Source of the DNA: Corynebacterium tuscaniense
Lineage (GTDB): Bacteria; Actinomycetota; Actinomycetes; Mycobacteriales; Mycobacteriaceae
Assembly (NCBI RefSeq): GCF_008693065.1
Contig: NZ_VXKH01000001.1
Span: 100,851-164,850, forward strand
Reading direction: 5' to 3'
Length of the DNA: 64,000 nucleotides
Numbering within the stretch: the first letter of the stretch is position 1; each line of letters starts with the position of its first letter. A program made the translations under genes and the position numbers. The notes under the pieces were generated by a model. The model was given only the letters and a program-made list of their open reading frames with translations, had not been told where the DNA came from and ran no database searches. This document shows, in pieces, positions 47,547-56,453 of the stretch.

Positions 47547-48428
47547 ATGGCACCCATGAACCCACGCGGAAAACTGAAACCTGGAAAACCCACACCGATC
47601 CGCACCGTGCCGGACTCTATTGAGCGCCCGGAATACGCCTGGAAAGACACCGTCGCGGAGAACATCGGCGAACCGTTTGTGCAGACACCGGAGATCATCG
47701 AGAAGATGCGCGAAGCGTCTCGCATCGCCGCGAACGCTCTTGAGGCAGCCGGCGCGGCTGTGGCGCCTGGCGTGACCACCGATGAGATTGACCGCATCGC
47801 CCACGAGTACATGCTGGACCACGGTGCGTACCCATCGACGCTTGGCTACCGCGGTTTTGAAAAGTCCTGCTGCACGTCTCTTAATGAGATCGTGTGCCAC
47901 GGCATCCCGGATACCACCGTGATCCAGGAAGGCGATATCTGCAATATCGACGTCACCGCCTACAAAAACGGCGTCCACGGTGACACGAACGCCACCTTCC
48001 TGGCTGGCGACGTCGCCGAGGAGCACATGCTGCTCGTTGAGCGCACGCACGAGGCGATGATGCGTGGCATCCGGGCTGCCAAGCCGGGCCGGGAGGTTAA
48101 CGTGATTGGCCGTGTTATCGAGTCCTACGCCAAACGCTTCGGTTACAACGTGGTCACGGATTTCACCGGCCATGGTGTGGGTCCCACCTTTCATAACGGC
48201 CTGGTGGTGCTTCACTACGACTCGGATGCATACACGGACGTGCTGGAGCCAGGCATGACGCTGACTATCGAGCCCATGATTAATCTTGGCGGACTCGACT
48301 ACGAGATCTGGGACGACGGCTGGACCGTCCAGAACACCGATGGTGAGTACACGGCCCAGTTTGAGCACACCATTCTCATCACAGAGGACGGCAACGAGAT
48401 CCTCACCCTCCCCGATTCCCAACGCTAA
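47547..48428 (+). CDS. map: Methionine aminopeptidase
   Basis: MetAP removes the initiator methionine. The 293-residue protein carries an N-terminal extension of about 40 residues with a polyproline-like segment, as in type 1c enzymes (mapB of mycobacteria). Metal ligands are visible in [31 protein letters not shown] and [11 protein letters not shown]. It starts 22 bp after the PBP gene. Confidence 0.95.
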   Translation: MAPMNPRGKLKPGKPTPIRTVPDSIERPEYAWKDTVAENIGEPFVQTPEIIEKMREASRIAANALEAAGAAVAPGVTTDEIDRIAHEYMLDHGAYPSTLGYRGFEKSCCTSLNEIVCHGIPDTTVIQEGDICNIDVTAYKNGVHGDTNATFLAGDVAEEHMLLVERTHEAMMRGIRAAKPGREVNVIGRVIESYAKRFGYNVVTDFTGHGVGPTFHNGLVVLHYDSDAYTDVLEPGMTLTIEPMINLGGLDYEIWDDGWTVQNTDGEYTAQFEHTILITEDGNEILTLPDSQR

Positions 48429-48622
48429 CCGTATAACTGGTACAACGCGCCGAACTGGTGGTATTTATTCACCACCGGATACCCCCGTGGGGAGACCCAC
48501 GTGGGCGCGCCACGGATGGTGTGAATACGGCCCCGGCGCTTATTGAACTGCTTCCCACTAGTCGGTAACTGGTTTCTCAGTCCAACTAATGGGGAGCAGT
48601 TCAGTGGACGGGGGTAAACAAA
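48429..48622. other. Structured non-coding region after map
   Basis: No gene is supported here. Two long inverted repeats are present. TATTCAC (48466-48472) pairs with GTGAATA (48521-48527) around nested stems, including the palindrome CCCACGTGGG. A 17-pair arm at 48545-48561 pairs with 48586-48602 with one G-U and one mismatch. Neither is followed by a T-run on the plus strand. They could end map transcripts by a non-canonical route or mark a small RNA. Confidence 0.45.
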
Positions 48623-48651
48623 AAGAAGACCGCGTATCCCGCGGTCTTCTT
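48623..48651 (-). terminator. Terminator of the secreted-protein pair
   Basis: AAGAAGACCGCG pairs perfectly with CGCGGTCTTCTT (loop TATCC). On the minus strand it runs into TTTTTGTTTACC, ending the two genes at 48696-49548. Confidence 0.88.
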
Positions 48652-48695
48652 GAAGTATCTAGCGTACAGCGTCCAGCGCTGCGAAACGCTGAGAT

Positions 48696-49121
48696 TTAGA
48701 GCTGTGGCAGCAGGCCCTCGTGCAGAGCCCAGTTAGCTGCACCGATGACAGCACCGACGCCAGCGAGCAGTGCGAACCACTCGATGGAGTCGCGCCAGAT
48801 GCGAGCCCACTGCGGCAGAGCGCCGGTCTGCTTGCCCCAGAAGTCGCTGATGTTAGCTTCCGTGGTGCGGTCAACGGCTGCACCGAAGCCGGTCAGGCCC
48901 TTGCCTTCGCCGAGCTTCCCGAAGCCCTGCTCGAGGACCTCGCCCAGGGTGGAGTCCTTCTTGCCGTTGTGCTCGCCACCCCAACCGGAGAAGAAGTGGG
49001 AGGAGCTGGTGCCGTTCGGGTTCTTCGGTGCTGCTTCTTCAGCGCCAGCGACGGTGACGCCGCCGAAAGCGACTGCGGTTGCGGTTGCTGCAGCGAGAGC
49101 TGCGTTGCGGAACTTACGCAT
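48696..49121 (-). CDS. Small secreted protein with C-terminal helix (paralogue 1)
   Basis: This is a 141-residue exported protein. The signal peptide MRKFRNAALAAATATAVAFG ends near VAGA. The mature part is Gly- and Ser-rich with GWGGEHNGKKD and FWGKQTGALPQWARIW, and a hydrophobic segment near the end (WFALLAGVGAVIGAANWAL). That organisation fits a corynebacterial outer-membrane or periplasmic protein inserted through one helix, possibly a small porin-like protein, but I cannot assign a function. The signal peptide resembles that of the next gene upstream, so the two look like paralogues. In C. glutamicum small secreted proteins also occur between map and mtr. Confidence 0.7.
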   Translation of the reverse strand: MRKFRNAALAAATATAVAFGGVTVAGAEEAAPKNPNGTSSSHFFSGWGGEHNGKKDSTLGEVLEQGFGKLGEGKGLTGFGAAVDRTTEANISDFWGKQTGALPQWARIWRDSIEWFALLAGVGAVIGAANWALHEGLLPQL

Positions 49122-49173
49122 GGTGTTTCCTTACTTTCTAGAAGTTGAAATGGGGATGGGAGTTCGAACGCAG

Positions 49174-49548
49174 TTACTTAGCGTGCGGGCCGTACTTGAT
49201 GAAGTTGTCGATCGGGGCGATCAGCAGCGCGAGAATAGCGGTGATGCCAAGGACGACGGAGAAGACGTAAAGACGCTTGCCAGCAGTGCTAGCGTCCGCC
49301 CAGTTCTTGCTGGAGCCGAAGATCTGCTGAGCGTCGGTCTTGTCGCCCTTGCCGCCGTGTTCACCGATCCCGAAGATGTTCTGGCCGACCCATGAGGAGA
49401 GACCGGGCTTCGGGGTGTCGGCGCCGCCCTGCTGGGAGCTCTGCTGGGTCTGAGGGTTGGCGTCCTCGGCGACCGCGACGGAGGTGCTGCCGAAGGTCAG
49501 CGCGACTGCGGTTGCGCCTGCGAGGGCGATGTTGCGAAGGTTACGCAT
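49174..49548 (-). CDS. Small secreted protein with C-terminal helix (paralogue 2)
   Basis: This is a 124-residue exported protein. The signal peptide MRNLRNIALAGATAVALTFG ends near AVA-ED. The mature part has a Gln/Ser-rich N-terminus, GIGEHGGKGDKTDAQQIFG, and a hydrophobic helix VFSVVLGITAILALLIAP near the C-terminus. It has the same plan as its downstream neighbour at 48696-49121. AAAGGAATC precedes the ATG. The pair forms one transcript ended by the terminator at 48623-48651. Confidence 0.7.
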   Translation of the reverse strand: MRNLRNIALAGATAVALTFGSTSVAVAEDANPQTQQSSQQGGADTPKPGLSSWVGQNIFGIGEHGGKGDKTDAQQIFGSSKNWADASTAGKRLYVFSVVLGITAILALLIAPIDNFIKYGPHAK

Positions 49549-49731
49549 ATTTACGATTCCTTTTCTAGTCCGATTTGGGGGAACGGGAACGCGGTGGATC
49601 CCGGTTCGCTTCCAGGGAACGTTGAGCAGGTTAGCGCATTTATGCTGGTAGGCGCAAAAGATAGTGGGCGTTAACTGTGAAAAACTTAGGAGTACTCTCA
49701 GGGTAGATCGTGTGCGGGGAAAGTTTTTTGC

Positions 49732-51138
49732 TTAGACCTCGGGGAAAGTGAAATCGAGGCCGAGGATGGCGTTCTCAGTTACCTCACCTAATGCGGGGTG
49801 AATCCAATATTGGAGTCGGGCGACTTCACGGAGATCAAGGTCGAAAGCCATTACCGTGATGAGTTGTTGGATGAGCGTTGCGGCTTGGGGTCCCATGTAG
49901 TGTGCGCCGAGGAGGCGGGCGGTGCGCCGGTCGGCGACGAGTTTCACGATGGAGGTGGCGTCTTCCATGGCCCAGCCGTAGGCGACGTCGCCGTAGTTCT
50001 GGGTTTTGCAGGTGACGTCGTAGCCTGCGTCGATAGCCTGTTGCTCGGTGAGGCCAACGGTGGCGATCTGCGGGGAGGTGAATACCGCGGATGGCACGTG
50101 ATCATGGGGCATGGGCACCATACCGGATTCATCGCCGGCGGCCAGGCGCAGAATGTTGTGTCGCACGGCACGCAGTTCCGCATTGGCCACGTGCTTGAGC
50201 ATGTAAGGGGAGGACACGTCGCCCAGTGCCCACACGCCGTCGGCGGTGGTGCGACCAAACTTGTCAACTTTCACGCGGCCATCCTCATGCAGTTCCACAC
50301 CGCCAGCAGCAGCGCCGAGGCGGTCGCCGTTGGGCACACGGCCGGTGGCGACGAGGAGGGCGGAGGAGGTGACTTCAGAGCCGTCGTCAAGCATGAGCGT
50401 GACTGAATTCGCATCGTGGGACGCGGATGCGACGGTGCGGCCAAGGTATGTTTCGTAGCGGTTCGTAGCCAGCGCGTTGAAGCGTTCGGCGAGGTCACTG
50501 TCAAGATGGCGCATCAAAGGGGAACGGTTCACAATGCGCACGTGGGTGCCCAAGGACTGGAAGATGTGTGCGAACTCCATCGCGATGTACCCGCCACCCA
50601 AGATTGTCAGCGATTCGGGCTGCGCGGGCAGGCGCATGACGGACTCATTGGTCAGGTACGGTACACCAGAATCCGCGATGACATCCGGGATGAAAGCACG
50701 GGACCCGGCTGCCAGGACGATCGTGTCGGCGGTGATCTCCACAGGATCGCCGTCACGGGAGGTGCGGATGGTCTTCGGGCCGATGAATTCAGCGTGCCCG
50801 TCGTATACGTCAATGTTCGGGCATTCATCACCGCGGCGGTACTCCTCGCCACCGCGAGAGATCTTGTCGATGCGGTTGGTGAATACGCGGTCCACAATCG
50901 CCGGCCAATCCGCCCCCTCAAAGGTGGTGCGGATGTTCAAGCGCCCAGAATCCGCCGCTGATTGTGCGGTGTCCGCTGCGACGACGAACATTTTCGTGGG
51001 GATGCACCCGGAGTTGAGGCAGGTGCCGCCGAAGCGCGGGGCTTCGTCGATAAGCGCGATGCTCTTACCGTCGAACTCGGGCGTGGGAAAAGAATTGCCG
51101 GAACCAGAGCCCAGCACAATGTAGTCATAGTGTGTCAT
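49732..51138 (-). CDS. mtr: Mycothione reductase
   Basis: Mtr keeps mycothiol reduced with NADPH and FAD; mycothiol is the actinobacterial counterpart of glutathione. The 468-residue protein begins with an FAD-binding GSGSGN loop and carries the redox disulfide GGTCLNSGCIPTK. The NADPH-binding stretch is LTILGGGYIAMEFAHIF, and the C-terminal interface has the His-Pro of YWIHPALGEVTEN. The start overlaps the stop of the hydrolase gene by four bases. An exact repeated 11-mer is in its codons for ALIDE. Confidence 0.95.
   Translation of the reverse strand: MTHYDYIVLGSGSGNSFPTPEFDGKSIALIDEAPRFGGTCLNSGCIPTKMFVVAADTAQSAADSGRLNIRTTFEGADWPAIVDRVFTNRIDKISRGGEEYRRGDECPNIDVYDGHAEFIGPKTIRTSRDGDPVEITADTIVLAAGSRAFIPDVIADSGVPYLTNESVMRLPAQPESLTILGGGYIAMEFAHIFQSLGTHVRIVNRSPLMRHLDSDLAERFNALATNRYETYLGRTVASASHDANSVTLMLDDGSEVTSSALLVATGRVPNGDRLGAAAGGVELHEDGRVKVDKFGRTTADGVWALGDVSSPYMLKHVANAELRAVRHNILRLAAGDESGMVPMPHDHVPSAVFTSPQIATVGLTEQQAIDAGYDVTCKTQNYGDVAYGWAMEDATSIVKLVADRRTARLLGAHYMGPQAATLIQQLITVMAFDLDLREVARLQYWIHPALGEVTENAILGLDFTFPEV
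51045..51055 (+). repeat. Exact copy 11 of the 11-mer
   Basis: Inside mtr; minus-strand codons read ALIDE. Confidence 0.9.
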
Positions 51139-52145
51139 TTTTGAGCCTTTCGCTTATCGGCGACCCCCTCCAGCCACCCGTCCATCTCCCGGAACGCATT
51201 CTGGCGGGCGAGCGGGGCGGAGAGGAAAACATCATGGAGCGCACCATCAATGACCTTGGTGGTGCTGCCGGGGGTGCTGGAGACGTGCGGGGCCCAATGC
51301 TGAATCTGCTTCACATCCAACACCGTGTCTGCTGTGTCCGCCGCTGCGGAATACGGCTTGTTCAGATATGAATGCGAGGAACATAACGTGAGGGTAGGCA
51401 CGCCGGAATCCACCGCGCCCTCATGGATCTCCTTTTGAGCGACCATGACCGCGCGGAACCACCCGAGGAACTTCTTGTGGCCACCCATGGCCTTCTTTTC
51501 CGTGTCATAGTCCCAGCGGCCGTGCGCACCTTTATAAATGGACTCCCCGTAGGTGGCCTCGCCGATCGAGGGGAGCGGGCACAGCGGGAAACGCCTCCCC
51601 ACAATGTCCACAATGGGGGTAGTTACCGCCACCACCCAAGAGGGGAACTGCATGTCTAGCCACGGGCTGTTGAGGATCTGGCCGGCGACGAGCGCGTGCG
51701 TCTGCGGATCATTCCGGCGTAAATGATCCAGCCACAGCGGTGTGATCAGTCCCCCGGTGGAGTGTGCGAGCGGGATGACGCTGCCGTGTTTCTCCACGAT
51801 GAGCTTGGTCGCCTCCGTCAACTCGTCAAAGTAGTGGCGCATATCCGTGGTGTAGTGCCACTGATGTCCCTCGTGGTGTGCACGCCCACATTTGCGCAGA
51901 TCCAAGGCGTAAAAAGGATAGCCAAGTTCCTTATAGTGCTGTGCCACATGGTTCTGGAAGAAATAATCCGACATGCCATGTACCCACAACAGAGCTGGTT
52001 TGCCCGTCACCTCATCTGGGAGCGCCTGCACCAAAACCGCTGACACTTCGCCTGAACCATCCGGGTCGGGCCCAAGGGGCAACGTGGCGCGCCGGTAGTT
52101 GCTGCCCAGTTCGTCCGTGGTCCAACTTAAGGAATCGAGGTTCAT
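51135..52145 (-). CDS. Alpha/beta hydrolase (monoacylglycerol-lipase-like)
   Basis: This is a serine hydrolase of 336 residues. The oxyanion motif LLWVHGMSDY and the nucleophile elbow PLAHSTGGL are visible, and the late histidine is in GALHDVF. Substrates cannot be inferred, though the lid resembles lysophospholipase-type enzymes. I chose the ATG at 52145: TATGAT lies exactly seven bases upstream, which suggests a leaderless transcript; ATGs at 52154 and 52157 overlap that -10 box. It heads the operon with mtr and is divergent from mqo. Confidence 0.85.
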   Translation of the reverse strand: MNLDSLSWTTDELGSNYRRATLPLGPDPDGSGEVSAVLVQALPDEVTGKPALLWVHGMSDYFFQNHVAQHYKELGYPFYALDLRKCGRAHHEGHQWHYTTDMRHYFDELTEATKLIVEKHGSVIPLAHSTGGLITPLWLDHLRRNDPQTHALVAGQILNSPWLDMQFPSWVVAVTTPIVDIVGRRFPLCPLPSIGEATYGESIYKGAHGRWDYDTEKKAMGGHKKFLGWFRAVMVAQKEIHEGAVDSGVPTLTLCSSHSYLNKPYSAAADTADTVLDVKQIQHWAPHVSSTPGSTTKVIDGALHDVFLSAPLARQNAFREMDGWLEGVADKRKAQK

Positions 52146-52284
52146 GTCACACATCATAGGAGACTGGGTTTTGGTTTGATACGGACATTTGGTTTTGGCT
52201 CTATACCGCATTTCGGGTGGAATGATGGGGAGGGGTAGGATGCACGTAAACCAAACACGGCGACAAGATCGAAGAGGTCAAAAG

Positions 52285-53796
52285 GTGTCAACGAAGCAGT
52301 CCCAAACAGCGAACAACCACTCGAAAGGGGACGAAGTTGATGTCCTCCTAGTGGGTGCGGGGGTCATGAGTGCGACACTGGGGGCAATGATCCACCAGCT
52401 CGAGCCATCCTGGTCCCAACTCATCTACGAGCGTCTCGATGGCGCAGCACAGGAGTCTTCCTTCCCATGGAACAACGCGGGTACCGGTCACTCCGCCCTG
52501 TGTGAGCTCAACTACACGCCGGAGAAAAATGGTCGCATTGATGTAACCAAGGCCATCGCGATCAATGAGAAGTTCCAGGTCTCTCGGCAGTTCTGGGCTC
52601 ACCAGCTCAACGAAGGAGTTTTGACCGACCCGACCGAGTTCATCAGCCCCGTCCCGCACGTGTCCTTCGCGCAGGGCCAGGACCAGATTGAGTACCTGAA
52701 GCACCGCTACGAGGCACTGTCTGAGAATTACATGTTCCCCAACATGCAGTTCACCGATGACCGCGAGAAGTTCGCAGAGAAGTTGCCACTGATGGCTGAG
52801 CAGCGTGACTTCGATGCAGAACCCGTGGCTATCTCCTGGGTTGACGCTGGTACGGACGTCAACTTCGGTGCTCTGACCAACCAGTTCATCGACCACGCAA
52901 CTACCTCCGGCACCGAGGTTCGTTACGGCCACGAGGTCGTGGACATCAAGCGTGAGGGCAACTTCTGGAAGGTCACCGCCAAGAACCTGCACACCGGCGC
53001 CAAGGAAACCACCCGCGCCCGCTTCGTCTTTGTCGGTGCTGGCGGCTACGCCCTCGACCTGCTGCGTAAGGCCAAGGTGCCTGAGGTTCGCGGCTACGCC
53101 GGCTTCCCCATTTCGGGTGCATGGCTGCGTACCACCAACCCGGAACTGGTGGCGAAGCACCAGGCCAAGGTGTACGGCAAGGCAAAGGTGGGTGCTCCAC
53201 CAATGTCCGTCCCGCACTTGGACCTGCGCGTCGTGGACGGCAAGCAGTCCCTGCTCTTCGGCCCCTTTGGTGGTTGGACACCGAAGTTCCTGAAGGAAGG
53301 CTCCTACCTGGATCTGTTCAAGTCCATCCGCGTTGACAACATTCCGTCCTACCTGGGTGTTGCCGCATGGAACTTCGGCCTGGTCAAGTACCTGGTTGAG
53401 GAAGTGTTCAAATCTTTCGACGGCCGCGTGGATCACCTACGCGAGTACATGCCGTCCGCCGATGGCAAGGACTGGGAGGCCATCATCGCTGGCCAGCGCG
53501 TTCAGATCATCAAACCAGCCACCCCGCCTCACTTCGGCTCCCTGGAATTCGGTACCGCGCTGGTCAACGACCAGTCCGGCACCATCGCGGGCATCCTCGG
53601 TGCCTCCCCAGGCGCCTCGATCGCCCCGGCTGCGATGCTCGAGCTGCTTGAGCGCTGCTTCGGTGAGCGCATGATCGAGTGGAGCCCGAAGCTCTACGAG
53701 ATGATTCCTACCTACGGCAAGACCCTCATCCGTGAGCGCGACCTGTATGAGAAGCAGTGGGCAGAGACCCAGGAAGCACTGAAACTCAACCGCTAA
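52285..53796 (+). CDS. mqo: Malate:quinone oxidoreductase
   Basis: Mqo oxidises malate to oxaloacetate and passes electrons to quinone at the membrane; it is the main malate dehydrogenase in corynebacteria. The 503-residue protein has the FAD motif VLLVGAGVMSATLGAM and long blocks nearly identical to C. glutamicum Mqo, such as PWNNAGTGHSALCELNYTPE and GASPGASIAPAAMLELLERC. I chose the GTG at 52285 behind AGAGG; the frame opens to 52189 but without homology. It diverges from the hydrolase-mtr operon. Confidence 0.96.
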   Translation: MSTKQSQTANNHSKGDEVDVLLVGAGVMSATLGAMIHQLEPSWSQLIYERLDGAAQESSFPWNNAGTGHSALCELNYTPEKNGRIDVTKAIAINEKFQVSRQFWAHQLNEGVLTDPTEFISPVPHVSFAQGQDQIEYLKHRYEALSENYMFPNMQFTDDREKFAEKLPLMAEQRDFDAEPVAISWVDAGTDVNFGALTNQFIDHATTSGTEVRYGHEVVDIKREGNFWKVTAKNLHTGAKETTRARFVFVGAGGYALDLLRKAKVPEVRGYAGFPISGAWLRTTNPELVAKHQAKVYGKAKVGAPPMSVPHLDLRVVDGKQSLLFGPFGGWTPKFLKEGSYLDLFKSIRVDNIPSYLGVAAWNFGLVKYLVEEVFKSFDGRVDHLREYMPSADGKDWEAIIAGQRVQIIKPATPPHFGSLEFGTALVNDQSGTIAGILGASPGASIAPAAMLELLERCFGERMIEWSPKLYEMIPTYGKTLIRERDLYEKQWAETQEALKLNR

Positions 53797-53803
53797 GGTC
53801 CTC

Positions 53804-55006
53804 TTACGTACCGCAGTATGTGATGAAGGGTTCGCCTTCATCCCCCTCGGGCTCGGCCATCCAGGCCGGGCCCGCTTCTGAGTTATAAGGGTCCGTCACA
53901 GCTGTGAGCAGATCGAAGTAGGGCTCGAGATCGCCCTCGCGTTCAGCGCTGGAGATGGCCCGCTCGAGCATCCGGTTGCGAGGAATGAACACCGGCCCGC
54001 CGTGGTGCTTGTGGTTGTATGTGGTGATGTCCTCGGCCTGCGCCAGCGCCTGCGGGTCAGGGACGTGTTTCTCCCACACGCGGTGCCAGGTAGGTTCCAT
54101 GTCCGCCAGGACTTCGCGCATGGCATCCTCGTTGCTCGCCGGAAGTAGCGCTTCTGCGAGACGCGTGAGGTTCCACGCCATGATGTCCGGCTGATTCCCA
54201 AAGGCGTAGCGGCCGTGGGCATCGATGGAGGAAAATAGCGCCGCTGGCCGGAACTTCTCGGTGAAGGCGCACGGGCCGTAGTCGAGGGTCTCACCCGACA
54301 GGGCCACATTGTCGGTGTTCATTACCCCGTGGACGAAGCCAATGCGCATCCACTGGGCAACCAGCTCGAGCTGACGTTCCATGACGGTGGCAAGGAGATC
54401 TTCCGGCGCGTCGAATCCAGCCGTCCTGATCACCGCACGGACAAGGTCAGGGGAGTGCGCCGCCGCGTACTGGACGGACCCGACCCGCAGGTGGTTGCGC
54501 GCCACTCTTACCACGATCCCGCCCGGCGCATACCCGTGGTGCCGTAGCATTTTCTCCCCAGTGGTGAGCACTGCTATGGACCGAGTCGAGGGCACACCCA
54601 CCGCGTGCATGAACTCGCTCACCAGATACTCCCGCAGCATCGGACCGAGTGCCCCGCGCCCATCCGAGCCCGGGCGGGAAAACGGTGTCGGGCCGGAACC
54701 TTTCAGCTGAATCTCCACCCGGCTGTCCGGGGTGGGGAGGTCGCCGAGGAGGAGAGCACGGCCGTCGCCAAGCAATGGCACAAACTGCCCGAACTGGTGC
54801 CCGGCGTACGCGGTGGCGTGCCCGCCGTTGGCCCCCGTGAGCCACCGGAGACCGTCGTCGCTGCGCAACCACGTGGGGTCTAATCCGAGGTCCCGCGCCA
54901 GCGGTTCATTGAGCACCACGATCTGCGGGTCCGGGAAGTCCGCACCCAGTGCTTCGACCGCCATGGTGGGCAGTGCGTCGGCGAAAGAATGATTCAGAGC
55001 GAGCAT
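53804..55006 (-). CDS. selO: SelO/YdiU family protein adenylyltransferase
   Basis: SelO is a pseudokinase-fold enzyme that transfers AMP to protein serine, threonine or tyrosine residues in redox control. The 400-residue protein shows AYAGHQFGQFVPLLGDGRA, the catalytic region QLKGSGPTPFSRPGSDGRG, LREYLVSEFMHAVG and the DFG-like MNTDNVALSGETLDYGP. It is shorter than E. coli YdiU (478). The end reads ITYCGT. I placed the start at 55006, where MLALNHSFADALP aligns with the family; an ATG at 55069 adds 21 residues and overlaps the antitoxin's start. Confidence 0.87.
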   Translation of the reverse strand: MLALNHSFADALPTMAVEALGADFPDPQIVVLNEPLARDLGLDPTWLRSDDGLRWLTGANGGHATAYAGHQFGQFVPLLGDGRALLLGDLPTPDSRVEIQLKGSGPTPFSRPGSDGRGALGPMLREYLVSEFMHAVGVPSTRSIAVLTTGEKMLRHHGYAPGGIVVRVARNHLRVGSVQYAAAHSPDLVRAVIRTAGFDAPEDLLATVMERQLELVAQWMRIGFVHGVMNTDNVALSGETLDYGPCAFTEKFRPAALFSSIDAHGRYAFGNQPDIMAWNLTRLAEALLPASNEDAMREVLADMEPTWHRVWEKHVPDPQALAQAEDITTYNHKHHGGPVFIPRNRMLERAISSAEREGDLEPYFDLLTAVTDPYNSEAGPAWMAEPEGDEGEPFITYCGT

Positions 55007-55035
55007 ATGGCCAGCGTAGACAGGCCGACGGTGAG

Positions 55036-55052
55036 GTACGGTAAAGCCGTAC
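55036..55052 (+). promoter_or_regulatory. Inverted repeat, possible antitoxin operator
   Basis: GTACGG-TAAAG-CCGTAC is a perfect inverted repeat 15 bases before the yefM start. YefM/Phd antitoxins commonly repress their own promoters by binding short palindromes with a GTAC-like core. Confidence 0.4.
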
Positions 55053-55067
55053 AACTGTGGAGGGGTC

Positions 55068-55313
55068 ATGGCACTAAGCGCTAGTGAAGCACGGTGGACG
55101 TTGTTCCAGCTCATTGAGCATGTCAACAACGATCGCTCAGTCGTGGAAATAGCGTCTCGTTCCGGCAACGCGGTCCTCATGTCGGCGGATCATTACGCCG
55201 CTTGGGAGGAAACCGCTCATATCTTCCGTTCCCCCGCGAATGCGCGTCGCGTGCTCGATGCTTACGAAGCTGCGCGTGCGGGTGAGTTCGTAGAGCACGC
55301 GATCGAGGACTAA
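55068..55313 (+). CDS. yefM: YefM/Phd-type antitoxin
   Basis: This is an 81-residue antitoxin of the YefM/Phd family. MALSASEARWTLFQLIEHVN is the DNA-binding N-terminus, and VVEIASRSGNAVLMSADHYAAWEET the conserved core. The C-terminal helix with RRVLDAYEAARAGEF would wrap around the toxin. The toxin gene that should follow is broken, so the antitoxin looks orphaned. An inverted repeat upstream may be its operator. The ATG overlaps a possible selO start on the other strand. Confidence 0.85.
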   Translation: MALSASEARWTLFQLIEHVNNDRSVVEIASRSGNAVLMSADHYAAWEETAHIFRSPANARRVLDAYEAARAGEFVEHAIED

Positions 55314-55314
55314 T

Positions 55315-55461
55315 GACCCGTTCGAAGGGATCGAGAAACCGGAGCCCCTCAAATATGGTGCGGAAGGGGCCTGGTCGCGGCGGATCACGCAGGAACACCG
55401 GTTCATTTATTTGGTGGACGGTGATGATCTGATCATCCTGCAGGCCCGCTTCCACTACTGA
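55315..55461 (+). pseudogene. YoeB/Txe toxin remnant (5' truncated)
   Basis: The 48 codons before the TGA at 55459 read DPFEGIEKPEPLKYGAEGAW, then SRRITQEHRFIYLV and ARFHY. This matches the second half of YoeB, including the catalytic glutamate, arginine and terminal His-Tyr. The first 35 or so residues are missing. The frame has no start codon and is closed by a TAG at 55291. An ATG at 55313 that would suit the normal toxin start is in a different frame, which points to an internal deletion with a frameshift. No active toxin is expected. Confidence 0.8.
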
Positions 55462-55487
55462 TGTGCCCCACCCTAGACTTGGGTGCC

Positions 55488-56453
55488 ATGAACGGAACCG
55501 CCACGATGCGCACGCTCGATCGCCTCATCATCGACGAAGCGCCGATCCGTGTCACTGCCACCACCCTCATCTGCCACGACCCTACCCTGGACCTCACCCG
55601 CGCGGCGCTGGCGGAAGGTGGCCCTGTGGTGTTCCTGGACTCGGATTATGGGCGTAGCCAGGAAGCTACGTCGCTTGGTGCCGTGGTTGCCGGTGATGTG
55701 CGGCTGGACGAGTTTCTGGCTGGCGCGAGCGAATCCGCAGTGGCGATAGGGGAGATACCCAAGTCCCTGGCGCGGCTCGATTACCTGGCGCGTTCCATCG
55801 CTAGTGCTGGCTACGATGATATCCGCGTGGTGCTCGGCGGGAATAACAAGCATCTCTCGCGTGGCATGAATGCGACGCTCGCGGAATCTTTCACTGACGT
55901 TGGTGCCTCCCGCGGTCGCGGGAAATTCCGCTGCCTCGTCGCATCCGGCCCGCGCTCCGTGTCCTATGAACCGGTGCATGGGGATGGCCTGGTTGCCTTC
56001 GGTGGAGTCTTCTCTGGCGCGAAACCAGACCGCGGTGGGGAGCTGCTGCGTTCCTGCCTGCCGGCAGAACCGGGACGTTTACTCGATCTCGGCTGCGGCA
56101 ATGGTTCTGTTACCCGTGGCCTCGACGCGCAGGCAACGGATTCGGACGCCGATGCCGTTCTTTCCGCCCGTGCCATCGGCCTGGATGCCACCTGGGATGA
56201 CGCTGGCTCGCGCTTCCCGGACGCGTCGTTTGACACCATCGCGCTCAACCCGCCATTCCACGACGGCACAGCCGTTGACGCCACTTTGGTGCAGCACCTG
56301 CTTGATGCGTCCGTGCGATTGCTCGCGCCTGGTGGCGCGCTCTACCTGGTGCACAACTCCCACCTGCGGTACCGCGGTGAGGTAGAAGCTCGATTCGCGC
56401 GGGTCACCGAAGTGGCGCGAAACCAGAAGTTCACGGTACTGCGCGCGAGCTAA
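55488..56453 (+). CDS. RsmC/RlmG-like rRNA guanine-N2 methyltransferase
   Basis: This is a 321-residue SAM-dependent methyltransferase. The N-terminal half is a degenerate methyltransferase-like domain, and the C-terminal half carries motif I LLDLGCGNGSV and the NPPF motif ALNPPFHDG, as in RsmC and RlmG, which act on guanines of 16S or 23S rRNA. The exact target is not known. I chose the ATG at 55488; ATGs at 55461 and 55506 are also in frame. It is convergent with the nuclease gene (4-bp overlap). Confidence 0.82.
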   Translation: MNGTATMRTLDRLIIDEAPIRVTATTLICHDPTLDLTRAALAEGGPVVFLDSDYGRSQEATSLGAVVAGDVRLDEFLAGASESAVAIGEIPKSLARLDYLARSIASAGYDDIRVVLGGNNKHLSRGMNATLAESFTDVGASRGRGKFRCLVASGPRSVSYEPVHGDGLVAFGGVFSGAKPDRGGELLRSCLPAEPGRLLDLGCGNGSVTRGLDAQATDSDADAVLSARAIGLDATWDDAGSRFPDASFDTIALNPPFHDGTAVDATLVQHLLDASVRLLAPGGALYLVHNSHLRYRGEVEARFARVTEVARNQKFTVLRAS

